Below, one piece after another: positions 1-8,200 of a stretch of DNA of 64,000 nucleotides. Source of the stretch: REEB95 sp963810055 (GTDB lineage Bacteria; Pseudomonadota; Alphaproteobacteria; ATCC43930; CGMCC-115725); assembly GCA_963810055.1 (NCBI GenBank), contig CAWEME010000012.1, positions 310,001 to 374,000 on the forward strand, given 5' to 3'. The position numbers were made by a program, and so were the translations under genes. A model generated the notes under the pieces. That model was not told the origin of the DNA. It searched no databases and saw nothing but the letters and a program-made list of their open reading frames with translations. The stretch's first letter is position 1; the number at the start of each line of letters is the position of its first letter.

Positions 1-2477
1 TGGATCGAGGCGTTCATGTTCGAGGCGGCGGGCAGCGTCGAAACCGCGCCGCCATAGCTGCCCGTGGCGGGCTGCAGCACGGTTACGGCGCCGCCGACAT
101 TGGTCACGGTCTGCGAGACCTCGGTGCTGCCGATCAGCGCCTTGGCCGTTCCCGCGACGCTGGTCGTGCCGCTGGTCGTGGTGCTTTGCGCCGTCGCGTA
201 ATTGCCGGGCGTGAGGATGCCGGTCCCGGTCGCCGTCGCGCTGGCGTTGCCGGCGCCGAGGCTGAAGGCTTGCGCGAGCGGCGTGGCTTCGCCCTCGGTG
301 CCGCCGGCGCCGCCGGTGGCGTTGGCAATGGCCGTCGCATTGAAGCCGGGTGTCAGCGAGGTGGCGACGGCGGTGGCCGAAGCGTTCCCGCCCGCGCCGG
401 TGGTGGCGCCAATGCCGCCATTGCCGCCGGTGGCGTTGGCGGTCGCGCCGACGGTCTGGTAGCCGGTCATCTCCGCCACCGCGGTGCCAGTCGCGCCATT
501 GGCGCCGTTGGGGGTGACGATGCCGTCGGAATTGCCATTGCCGCCGTTGCCGCCGATGCCTTGCGCGGCGCCTTGCAAATTGCTCGAGGCCTGGCCCGTC
601 AAGTTCAGCCCGAGCTGGCTGAGGATGAGCGTCGCGCTGCCGGCGGCGCCCGGCGCCGCAATGCCCGTGCCGTTGGCGTCGCCGCCGGCGCCGCCGGTGG
701 CCGCCGAGGTGATGCTGAGCGGTCCGGTGGTCCAGCCGTTGATCTCGTTGACGTTGTCGGGCTGATCGACGCCGCCGACGATATGGGTATAGAGCGTCGA
801 AGCCGCCGCGCTTCCGCCGCTGGCGTCCGTCACCGGCGTGGCGGATCCGCCATTGCCGCCGGTTTGCTGGACAGCGATGGTCACGGGCCCGCTGCCGGTG
901 CTTCCCGGGGTGGTGCTGACGCTGATGCCGTCCACCGGGCCACTGACGATCCCGGCGCCGCCGGCGCCGCCGCTGCTGCCGGGGTTGGGGCCGGTGAATT
1001 CGTACACGTTGCCGCCATTGCCGCCCGTGGCCGAAACGTTGACTGTCACCGGATCGGTCGGGGCCAGGCCGGTCGCGGTCACGGGCGTGGTTGTGCCGGT
1101 GCCGCCGGTGCCGCCGTTGCCGGTGCCGATATAGGCGTCGCCGCCATTGCCGCCGGTGGCCACGACCGTGGCGGTAATGTCGCCGGAAGCGGTGAGCCCG
1201 GCCGTGCCGTTGCCGCCGTTGCCGCCATTGCCCGGGAAGCCCCACCCGGCGTCGCCGCCGAGCCCGACGGAGGTGGCGGAATTGACGTTGGCAAGCGAAA
1301 GCGAGGAGGCGCCGTTGCCGCCGTTGCCGCCGACCGTGCCGCCGGTGCCGCCATTGCCGCCTTGCCCGACGGAGATGACGGAATTGATGCCGGAGCGGCC
1401 GGGGACGTTGTCGAGCGTGGAGGTGCCGTTGCCGCCATTGCCGCCGGCGACGCCGCCGTTGTCGTAGCCGTCATAGCCGTCGCCGCCGACCGCGGTCTGC
1501 AAAGCGCAGGTGGCCGACCCCGGAGGACAGGTCAAACCCGAACCGGGCGTCAGCGTCGACGCAGACGCGACCACCGTGTCGGTCAGACTCAAATTGGCGC
1601 CGTTGCCGGGGCCGTTGCCGATGTCGGTGCCGGTCGTGTTCGTCGTTCCCTGCACGAAGTTGCACGAGGTTCCGGGAGCCGGCCCGCAGGTGCTGGCGCC
1701 GATATAAGGCCCATACGGGTCCGGGGGCGGGCTGTTGGCCGCCGCCCAGTTCTGGCCCGTGAAATTGAGGTCGACAGCGTAGGTTCCGTTATTCGCGGGC
1801 TCGACCGCGCTCGTGTTCTGGAAGGTGCCGATGAAGCTGCCGGTCACCGAAGTCGGGTCGGCGGTGGTCGAGTACCAGGAATACCAGGGCGACTGCAGGG
1901 TGGCGGGGCTGGCGAAATTCGCGGTCAGCGTCAAGGCGTAGTTCGTATAAAGACCGGATACGTCCGCCAGATTGTTGCCGCTGATGACCGGCGCGCCCGG
2001 CCCGACCACGCTGTAGGCCGAGAGATTGGGGTTGGTTTGCGCGCCGTCGATGGTGAGGGTGAAAGTCGTAAAGGTCGAATTCCAGGTTCCGGTCGCGCTG
2101 GTCACGCCGGCGTTGGTCGGATCCAAAAGTCCGATCCAGGTGTTAACCAGGCCGAACGGATTGCTGGAGTTGTTGGAGAAGAAGTTCGGACTGAAATCGG
2201 TGTAATTCGTCAGCGTTGACTGGGAATAAGCCGCGGGCGCGCTTTGCGACGCGAGGAGAAAGGCATCGATGCCCGGGTAGCCCGCCGCGACCGACGGGAT
2301 CGTCGTCGTCCCGAACGGGCCGGTGACGCTGCCGGTGTAACTGAAGTTTTCGTCGCTGCTGACGAAATACGCCGCCTGCGCCGGCGCGGCGGCGAGCGTA
2401 GCCAGAAGGGCCGCCGCGGCAAAAGCCGCGCGGCCGGTCGCGGAAGATATCGCCCAAATCCGGGTCGAGTGGCGCAT
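1..2477 (-). CDS. giant Gly/Asn/Thr-rich secreted protein, 3' end beyond window
   Basis: The reading frame is open from the ATG at 2477 to the left edge, at least 825 residues, and is partial. The ATG follows an AGGAAA Shine-Dalgarno. Residues 1-35 are a typical signal peptide ending A-P-A-Q-A. Residues 36 to about 330 are Asn/Ser/Thr-rich with two cysteine pairs (about residues 262-270 and 316-322). From about residue 340 onward the protein is dominated by G-G-N-G-G-N-G motifs alternating with Ala/Thr/Val-rich stretches, resembling the glycine module of the neighbouring protein at 2783-7516. A surface or matrix role is inferred from the signal peptide and composition. Its C-terminus, where a PEP-CTERM or other anchor would lie, is not visible. 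No enzymatic motif was seen. Confidence 0.8.
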   Translation of the reverse strand, partial: MRHSTRIWAISSATGRAAFAAAALLATLAAAPAQAAYFVSSDENFSYTGSVTGPFGTTTIPSVAAGYPGIDAFLLASQSAPAAYSQSTLTNYTDFSPNFFSNNSSNPFGLVNTWIGLLDPTNAGVTSATGTWNSTFTTFTLTIDGAQTNPNLSAYSVVGPGAPVISGNNLADVSGLYTNYALTLTANFASPATLQSPWYSWYSTTADPTSVTGSFIGTFQNTSAVEPANNGTYAVDLNFTGQNWAAANSPPPDPYGPYIGASTCGPAPGTSCNFVQGTTNTTGTDIGNGPGNGANLSLTDTVVASASTLTPGSGLTCPPGSATCALQTAVGGDGYDGYDNGGVAGGNGGNGTSTLDNVPGRSGINSVISVGQGGNGGTGGTVGGNGGNGASSLSLANVNSATSVGLGGDAGWGFPGNGGNGGNGTAGLTASGDITATVVATGGNGGDAYIGTGNGGTGGTGTTTPVTATGLAPTDPVTVNVSATGGNGGNVYEFTGPNPGSSGGAGGAGIVSGPVDGISVSTTPGSTGSGPVTIAVQQTGGNGGSATPVTDASGGSAAASTLYTHIVGGVDQPDNVNEINGWTTGPLSITSAATGGAGGDANGTGIAAPGAAGSATLILSQLGLNLTGQASSNLQGAAQGIGGNGGNGNSDGIVTPNGANGATGTAVAEMTGYQTVGATANATGGNGGIGATTGAGGNASATAVATSLTPGFNATAIANATGGAGGTEGEATPLAQAFSLGAGNASATATGTGILTPGNYATAQSTTTSGTTSVAGTAKALIGSTEVSQTVTNVGGAVTVLQPATGSYGGAVSTLPAASNMNASI

Positions 2478-2494
2478 ACGCTTTTCCTGTCCCG

Positions 2495-2515
2495 AGCCGA
2501 AAAAACCTTTCGGCT
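2495..2515 (+). terminator. hairpin plus T-run in the leader, antisense to the gene at 1-2477
   Basis: AGCCGAAA (2495-2502) pairs perfectly with TTTCGGCT (2508-2515) across a 5-nt loop and is followed on the + strand by six T. It therefore has the form of an intrinsic terminator pointing away from the minus-strand gene that starts 18 bp away. No + strand gene precedes it, so it may stop antisense transcription, or act as a leader hairpin in the minus-strand mRNA. A weaker version sits at the same place in front of the gene at 2783-7516. Confidence 0.45.
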
Positions 2516-2560
2516 TTTTTATTTGGTTCAACGGTATTTCTTTCAATGATAAAATTCAAT

Positions 2561-2637
2561 TAAAAGTATAGGTTAATTTATCTAAAAGTATAATTAATGC
2601 GAATACTTACGGTTAACTTAACCATGAATCCCGTTCA
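2561..2637 (-). promoter_or_regulatory. promoter/operator element A, paired with element B at 7598-7674
   Basis: The 56 bp at 2582-2637 match 7619-7674 at 52 positions, and both lie about 105 bp upstream of a giant-protein start codon. The element contains the palindrome GGTTAA-C-TTAACC (2611-2623), an AAGTAT/ATACTT inverted repeat, and two TAAAAGTATA direct repeats 22 bp apart (2561 and 2583). On the gene strand TATACT makes a plausible -10. Seen: the conservation and symmetry. Inferred: promoter plus binding site for a shared regulator. TTAACCAT (2618-2625) resembles a CtrA half site. Confidence 0.7.
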
Positions 2638-2704
2638 GGCTTCGCTCCCGGCGAGCGCCGGCCCCAAAAACCCCGCCGAAAAAGCCCCGCGGGCCGAATG
2701 GCCC

Positions 2705-2745
2705 GCCAGAAAAAGAAAGCCGCCCGGGGAGAAGGGGGCGGCTTT
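2705..2745 (-). terminator. rho-independent terminator of the PEP-CTERM giant gene
   Basis: AAAGCCGCC (2716-2724) pairs with GGCGGCTTT (2737-2745). On the minus strand the stem is followed by a T-rich tract (CTTTTTCT). It lies 38 bp beyond the stop codon at 2783, so the two giant genes are probably separate transcription units. Confidence 0.75.
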
Positions 2746-2782
2746 CGTCATGCGGCCGTTCCGGCTCTTGGCTTTCCAAGGC

Positions 2783-5700
2783 TCAGGCGGCGTCGCGCCA
2801 GCCGTCCTTCAACCCCGGCATCGGCCCCTGGCGGCGGCGGCGCTGGAAATAGGCCATGCCGAGGAGGGCGCTGCCGAAGAGCAGCCAGGCCGGGGGCTCG
2901 GGGATGCTCGGGGGCGAGACCGGGACGTCGCCGAACACGAAGTCCAGCCCGGCCGCCTCGATGCTGGAGGTGGACAGGCCGAAGTTGAAGTCGAGGCCGC
3001 TGATCGCGCCGGTAAAGGCGCCGAGATTGAGCAGGTTGTCGCTGACGTAAGTTTCGAACGCCGCCAGCGAGGTGAAGGTCTGGGTCGGCACCAGGATGCC
3101 GGAGCTGTCGGTCACCTCGAAGCTGAGGCTGAACGTGCCCGGCAGGTTGGTCCCGCCCGCCGGCTCGAGCAGGCCGGCATAGAGCTGATAGGAGCCCGAC
3201 ACCGGCGCCGCCAGGTTGTAGATCAGGTTGGTGTTGTAGCTCATCAAGCCGGAGCTCGGGGCCGTCTGCTGGAGCGCCAGCGAGCCGATGCCCAGGGTGT
3301 TGCCGGCGTTCAGCACCGAGGAAACCACCGGATAGTTGGCGGGGGTGAGCCCGCTGACCACCGGCAGGACGGCGCCGAGCGCGTAGGCGTTGGGCGTGCC
3401 CGCGGTGATGGTGATCTGCGGCGAGCCCGGGCTGACGGTCCAGGACGTGCCCGTCGAGGTGACGGTCTGCGAACTGACGGTCTGGTTGACGCCGCCCGAG
3501 ACAAAGGCCGGCGCCGTCGCGTTGCCCTGGATGCTCGCATTGCCAGCGAAGTTGGTGCTGTTGCTCTGGGCGGTGGCGAGCCCGCTGCCGCCGGTCGAGG
3601 AGGCGAGCGCCGTCGCGGTGTTGGCGGCGGAGGGCACGCCCGCGGCTGTGCCGAAGGTGGTCGCGGTGGCGTTGGCGTTGGCCGGGCCGCCGAGGAAGTT
3701 GTTGGTGGCCGTCGCCGAGGCATCGGCCGGACCGCCCGTGCCGTTGCCGGAACCGGTGCCGCCCAGGCCGCCGGTCGCATTGGCATTGGCCGTCGCGGCA
3801 TTGGCCGCGTCGTCGTTGGTGGCATTGGAAGTGGCCATGGCGCTGCCGCCATTGCCGCCCGCCGCGGTGTTGTCGGTGTTGGCGCCGCCATTGCCGCCGG
3901 TCGAGGTCGCATTGGCCGAGATGATTCCGGATGCTACCGCGCCGCCCGCGGTCGAGTTCGTGGTGGCGCTGCCGCCATTGCCGCCGGCGCCGCCCGCCGT
4001 GCCGGAGCCGCCAGCGCCGCCGGATGCGACCGCGTAGGAGCTTTGCCCGTTGCCGGTGACGGTGTTGGTGGCCGAGGCGTTGCCGCCGGCGCCGCCGGGG
4101 CCGTCATTGCCGCCCGCGCCGCCGACCGCATAGGTCAGGCCGGAAGTGGCCGTGGTCAGGACCGGCGCGACGCTGACGCCGTTCTGGCCGGGGGCGCCGT
4201 TGCCGCCCAGCTGCGAGAAGGTGTTGTCCACCGTGCCGGAACTGCCGAAATTGGCGAGGGTGCCGGTGTAGTCGGTGCCGGTGACGCTGTGGCCCGAGAG
4301 ATAGAGGCCGCTCGGATCGTTGAGGTCGATCATCTGGGCGATGTTGAAGTCGCCCGAAATGCCGCCCGCGGCCGAGTGGATGAAGTCGAAGCTGCCCGCG
4401 GTTGCGCCGGGAACGGTCGGGACCAGGGTGAGCGTGCCGCCCAATTGCGCGGCGGCGGTGTTGGTGATCGCGTCATAGGTGACGCCCGCGTTGCCGGCGC
4501 CGCCCGCGCCCGTCACGTCGAGGTAGAGCGTGTTGGACGGGGCGAAGACCATGGTGCCGGTGCTCGAAATACCCGCCACGCTGCCGGTGCCGAGCGGGTA
4601 ATTGGCCCCCGGATTGTTGACGAAGCTGCCCGAGGTCAGATCCGGATGGTTCGGATTCGGCGCCGAGGACGAGGTGCTGCCGGGCGACAGGCTGCCTTGG
4701 AAGGTGACGGTGCCGGCGTAGTTGCCGGTGCCCGCGACCGGGCCGGTGAGCGTGAGGCCCGCGCCGGTGCCGGAAACGCCCGTGCCGGGCACGTTGTTCC
4801 AGACCGCGCCGTTGACAATGCCCGAGCCGTCGAGGTTGCCGCCCTCGATGTCGCTGAGGGCTTGCGTCCAGCTGCCGTTGACCGTGGTCTGGCCGCTGTT
4901 CTGGTGGAAGTCGCCGGCGCCCGAAACCGCGGAATTGGCGGTGACGGTGATGGTGCCGCCGTTGTTGACGAAGCCCGAGGTGCCGTTGTTGGTGGTGTTG
5001 GCGTTGGTCAGGCTGCCCGCGCCGCCGACGGTGCCGTCGCCGAGCGTGATCGTGCCGCCGCTGTTGTTCTTGAGCGTGCTGGTCGCGTCGTTGGCGAGGG
5101 TCCCGCCGGAGAGGACGTTGATCGCGCCTTCGTTGGTGAGGGTTGCGCCGGTCAGGTTGTTGAAGGCCGCCGCCGCGCCCGAGGTGGTGAGCGTGCCGCC
5201 CGCCTGGTTGTCGAAGCTCGCGCCCGACTGGTTGGTGATGCCGCCGTTGTTGGTGATGACCCCGCCCGATTGGTTGGCGAAGCTGGCGTTCGGGCCGTTG
5301 TTGTCGATCGCGTTGGCCGCGGTGTTGGAATTGTTGAGCGCGGCGGCGTTGTCGAACACGGCCAGGCCGGTGCCGGTGCCGTCGTTGAGGATGGTGCCGC
5401 CGGCGTTGTTGTTGATCGTGCCGGCGGTGTTCTCGAACAGCGCCGTGCTGGTGCTGCTGGCGCCGCTGACGTTGCCGCTGTTCACGATCGACGCGCCGTT
5501 GGTGATGGTGCCGCCGTTGTTTTGGAAGGTGGTCGTTACGCCGGTCGCGCCGGTGTTGTCGGCGAGGTTCTGGATCGAGGCGCCGTTCTCGTTGGTGATC
5601 TTGCCTTCGTTGGTGAACGAGGCCTGGTTATTGTTGAGCAGCGTCGCGCCCCCGCCGGTGCCATTATTGGTGAAGGTGCCGGTCGCGGTGTTGTCGAAGC

Positions 5701-7516
5701 TCGAGCCCAAACCGGTGTTGGTCACCATCGCGCCGCCGGTGTTGGTGAAACTGCCGTTGTTGACGACCGTGGACGGATCGTTGACGAAGGTGGCGAAGTC
5801 CTGGTTGCTGACGGTGCCGTTGTTGACGAACTTGGCGCCGTTCTCGTTTTCGAACACCGAGTCGTCGTTGGTGAGGGTGCCGGCCGCGCCGTTGGTGAAG
5901 AGCGTGGCAGTGCCGCCCGAGGCGCCGTTGTTGGTGATCATGGCGCTGTTTTCGTTGAGCAGGCCGCCATTGTTGTTGAACGTGCCGCTGTTCTGGTTGG
6001 TGATGGTGGCGTTTCCGCCGGAATTGTCGATGCCGTCGAGCGCGGTGACGGTCATGCCGCCGATCGAGGTCGTGTTGCTGTTGGTGACGGTGCCGCCGTT
6101 GTTGGTGATATTGGCCAGGCCCGCGCCGGTGCCGTTGTTGACGATGGTGGCGCCGGTCTGGTTGAGGAGCGTGCCGCTGTTGCTGATCGTGGTCGTGCCC
6201 GTGCTGCCACCGAGATTCTGGAGCGAGGCGGCGGTCTCGTTGGTGAAGGTGCCGATGTTGTCGAGGGTGGCGCCCAAGGCGTTGCTGAAGGTCGCCGCCA
6301 GCTGATTTAAGAAGTTCGCGCCGCTTTCGTTGGTGACGTTGCCGTTGTTGGTGAGGAGCGCGCTGTTCTGGTTGTTGAACGTTCCGGTGTTGTCGATGCC
6401 CTTCGCGGCGGTGCTGGTATTGGTGATCGAGCTGCCGCTGCCGTCGTTGGTGAAGGTGCTCGCGTTGCCGATCGTGCCGCTGCCGCTGTTGTTGATCTGG
6501 GCGCCGTTCAGGTTGCTGAAGGTGGCGCCGGAAAGGTTCGAGATCGCGCCGGTATTGGTGAGCTGCGTTCCCGCGTTCTGGTTGGTGAACTGGGCGTTGG
6601 TGTCGTTCTGCAGCGTGCCGCTATTGCTGATCTGGCCGCCGTTCTGGTTGTAGAAATTGGAGCCGCTGCCGGTGTTCTCGATCATGCTGGTGGCGTCGTT
6701 GCTGATCGAGGCGCCGCTCTGATTGGTGACGGTGGCGCTGGCGCTGTTGGTCAGCGTCGCGTAATCGGTGTTGTTGAACTGGGTGCCGGGTCCCTGGTTA
6801 TAGAGCTGGGTCCCGGTGCCGCTGTTGTTGAGATTCCCGCCGTCGCCGAGCGCCACCCCGTCCCCGGTATTGTTGAGGATCGCGCCGCCCTGGTTGTAGA
6901 GCTGGGCGCCGGCATTGGCGCCGGCGCCGCCGTTGTTGAGCGTGCCGTTGTTGGTGAGGGTGCTGCCGGAAGTGATGTTGTAGAGCTGCGCCGAGGCGCC
7001 GACGTTGTCGAGGAACGAATTGAAGGCGTTGGTGACCAGCGCCCCCAGCATGTTGAAGAACGAGCCGTTGTTGGTGAGCGTGGAGGAATTGGTGCCGTCG
7101 CCGTTGGTGATGGAGGCGCCGGAGAACAGGTTGATGATCGAGCTGGTCGCGTCGTTGCTGATCGAGCCTTGATTGATGCTGTTGATGGCGCCTTCGTTCA
7201 GCAGCGAACCGCCGCTGGTGACGTTGATCTGGCCGTTGGGCGGGGCGGGCACGTTGTACTGCGCGTCGTTGGTGATGGCGGCGCCCGGATTGTTGGTGAA
7301 GGTCGCGCCGTCGATGTCGATCGCGCCCTGGTTCAAATAGGGATTGTCGGAATTGTAGGTCCCGTCTGCCGGAACCGTGACGGTGTTCCCGCTCGGATTG
7401 GTCGGTTGCGGCGTGATCTGCGATTGCGCGAAGGCGCCGTTATGCAGCAGCGCGAGCGCCGCCAGGGCCGCCACGGAACGCGTCGCCAGAATCAGAATCC
7501 GGGTCTTGTTGCGCAT
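2783..7516 (-). CDS. 1577-residue beta-repeat secreted protein with PEP-CTERM-like sorting signal
   Basis: Residues 1-30 are a signal peptide (cut after A-F-A). Residues about 40-880 are an Asn/Gly/Thr-rich array of short units of the type x-N-x-G-T-x-x-N, as expected of a beta-solenoid. Residues about 900-1090 look like an autotransporter-type passenger segment (L-G-G-T-L-T-L). Residues about 1130-1340 are G-G-A-G-G-N / N-A-S-A-T repeats shared with the neighbouring giant protein. The C-terminus has I-P-E-P-P (1538-1542), a short membrane segment and R-R-R-R (1559-1562), the layout of a PEP-CTERM signal, plus an unusual 15-residue tail. Known: PEP-CTERM proteins are processed by an exosortase, which is not in the window. 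Inferred: a cell-surface or biofilm-matrix protein. Confidence 0.85.
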   Translation of the reverse strand: MRNKTRILILATRSVAALAALALLHNGAFAQSQITPQPTNPSGNTVTVPADGTYNSDNPYLNQGAIDIDGATFTNNPGAAITNDAQYNVPAPPNGQINVTSGGSLLNEGAINSINQGSISNDATSSIINLFSGASITNGDGTNSSTLTNNGSFFNMLGALVTNAFNSFLDNVGASAQLYNITSGSTLTNNGTLNNGGAGANAGAQLYNQGGAILNNTGDGVALGDGGNLNNSGTGTQLYNQGPGTQFNNTDYATLTNSASATVTNQSGASISNDATSMIENTGSGSNFYNQNGGQISNSGTLQNDTNAQFTNQNAGTQLTNTGAISNLSGATFSNLNGAQINNSGSGTIGNASTFTNDGSGSSITNTSTAAKGIDNTGTFNNQNSALLTNNGNVTNESGANFLNQLAATFSNALGATLDNIGTFTNETAASLQNLGGSTGTTTISNSGTLLNQTGATIVNNGTGAGLANITNNGGTVTNSNTTSIGGMTVTALDGIDNSGGNATITNQNSGTFNNNGGLLNENSAMITNNGASGGTATLFTNGAAGTLTNDDSVFENENGAKFVNNGTVSNQDFATFVNDPSTVVNNGSFTNTGGAMVTNTGLGSSFDNTATGTFTNNGTGGGATLLNNNQASFTNEGKITNENGASIQNLADNTGATGVTTTFQNNGGTITNGASIVNSGNVSGASSTSTALFENTAGTINNNAGGTILNDGTGTGLAVFDNAAALNNSNTAANAIDNNGPNASFANQSGGVITNNGGITNQSGASFDNQAGGTLTTSGAAAAFNNLTGATLTNEGAINVLSGGTLANDATSTLKNNSGGTITLGDGTVGGAGSLTNANTTNNGTSGFVNNGGTITVTANSAVSGAGDFHQNSGQTTVNGSWTQALSDIEGGNLDGSGIVNGAVWNNVPGTGVSGTGAGLTLTGPVAGTGNYAGTVTFQGSLSPGSTSSSAPNPNHPDLTSGSFVNNPGANYPLGTGSVAGISSTGTMVFAPSNTLYLDVTGAGGAGNAGVTYDAITNTAAAQLGGTLTLVPTVPGATAGSFDFIHSAAGGISGDFNIAQMIDLNDPSGLYLSGHSVTGTDYTGTLANFGSSGTVDNTFSQLGGNGAPGQNGVSVAPVLTTATSGLTYAVGGAGGNDGPGGAGGNASATNTVTGNGQSSYAVASGGAGGSGTAGGAGGNGGSATTNSTAGGAVASGIISANATSTGGNGGANTDNTAAGGNGGSAMATSNATNDDAANAATANANATGGLGGTGSGNGTGGPADASATATNNFLGGPANANATATTFGTAAGVPSAANTATALASSTGGSGLATAQSNSTNFAGNASIQGNATAPAFVSGGVNQTVSSQTVTSTGTSWTVSPGSPQITITAGTPNAYALGAVLPVVSGLTPANYPVVSSVLNAGNTLGIGSLALQQTAPSSGLMSYNTNLIYNLAAPVSGSYQLYAGLLEPAGGTNLPGTFSLSFEVTDSSGILVPTQTFTSLAAFETYVSDNLLNLGAFTGAISGLDFNFGLSTSSIEAAGLDFVFGDVPVSPPSIPEPPAWLLFGSALLGMAYFQRRRRQGPMPGLKDGWRDAA

Positions 7517-7597
7517 CGAACTTTCCTTCCTGAACCGAGAAGACCATTCGGCCTTTTATTTGTCTTTACCGTAATAATTCGATTTATCCAAATCAAG

Positions 7598-7674
7598 CAA
7601 AAGTAATGGTAAATTTTGCTAAAAGTATAGTTAATGCGAATACTTATGGTTAACTTAACCATAAATCGCGTTCA
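7598..7674 (-). promoter_or_regulatory. promoter/operator element B, paired with element A at 2561-2637
   Basis: This copy lies 103 bp upstream of the start at 7516 and carries the same GGTTAA-C-TTAACC palindrome (7648-7660), the AAGTAT/ATACTT inverted repeat and two AAAAGTA-type direct repeats 22 bp apart (7598 and 7620). It sits between divergent genes, but copy A has no divergent partner, so control of the giant genes is the simpler reading. TTAACCAT occurs at 7655-7662. Confidence 0.7.
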
Positions 7675-7705
7675 TCGCCGGTCCCGGCAAGGGTATAGAA
7701 GCCCG

Positions 7706-8200
7706 ATGGATCTGATCGTGGCGCCGTCGGGCTGGGCCTTCTGGGGCGGCAAGCGGTTGCGCTGCGCCTTGGGCCGCGCCGGGGTGAGATCGGGCAAACG
7801 CGAAGGCGACGGCGCTTCGCCGGCGGGATCGTTCCTCATGCGCCGGCTGCTTTACCGTCCCGACCGCGAGGCGTTGCCCTTGACCAGGCTGCCGGTGCGC
7901 GCGCTCACGAAGGCCGACGGCTGGTGCGACGATCCGGATGATGCCGCCTATAACAGGCCGGTCGCGCTCCCTTATCGGGCGCATGCCGAGAAGCTCTGGC
8001 GCGAGGACGGGCTTTACGACCTGGTGGTGGCGCTGGGCTACAACGACGATCCGGTCGAGAAGGGCAAGGGCAGCGCGATTTTCCTGCACGTCGCCAAGGA
8101 CGATTACGGCCCGACCGAAGGCTGCGTCGCGCTTTCCCGCGCCGATCTGCTCGAGGTTCTCAAGGCCGCCGACGCGGGCTCGCGCGTGGTGATCGGTTAG
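7706..8200 (+). CDS. L,D-transpeptidase (YkuD-like) family protein
   Basis: A 164-residue protein of the YkuD/ErfK fold family that cross-links or modifies peptidoglycan through a catalytic cysteine. Near the C-terminus (residues about 127-143) an H-V-A segment is followed by P-T-E-G-C-V-A-L, the conserved His/Cys catalytic signature. An N-terminal P-A-G-S-F motif (about residues 43-47) is also typical. It lacks a recognisable signal peptide and peptidoglycan-binding domain, so it is a short, catalytic-core-only form. The ATG at 7706 is chosen because an in-frame ATG at 7634 lies inside the conserved promoter element. Its stop overlaps the convergent yggS stop by 3 bp. Confidence 0.8.
   Translation: MDLIVAPSGWAFWGGKRLRCALGRAGVRSGKREGDGASPAGSFLMRRLLYRPDREALPLTRLPVRALTKADGWCDDPDDAAYNRPVALPYRAHAEKLWREDGLYDLVVALGYNDDPVEKGKGSAIFLHVAKDDYGPTEGCVALSRADLLEVLKAADAGSRVVIG

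Larger units (their letters stand above)
2478..2782. other. intergenic region between the two giant genes
   Basis: This 305-bp gap is AT-rich from about 2510 to 2630 and holds, from right to left, the terminator of the gene at 2783-7516, element A, and the leader hairpin of the gene at 1-2477. A short + strand open frame beginning at 2597 overlaps element A. Its conservation with the 7634 copy is at DNA level, with substitutions that change residues, so no gene is called. Confidence 0.7.

Noticed and set aside
186..2219. 677-codon + strand open frame
   Set aside because: It is the complement of the Gly/Asn-rich minus-strand gene; its Arg/Ala/Gly-rich product has no domain and the minus frame has signal peptide and ribosome-binding site.
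2597..6310. 1237-codon and, at 4722-6305, 527-codon + strand open frames
   Set aside because: Both are antisense shadows of the repetitive PEP-CTERM gene; the shared short N-terminus with the 7634 frame comes from the duplicated regulatory DNA.
7634..7705. Upstream ATG at 7634 for the L,D-transpeptidase, or a conserved micropeptide shared with 2597
   Set aside because: Substitutions between the two DNA copies change residues, so conservation is at DNA level; the protein family starts at 7706.
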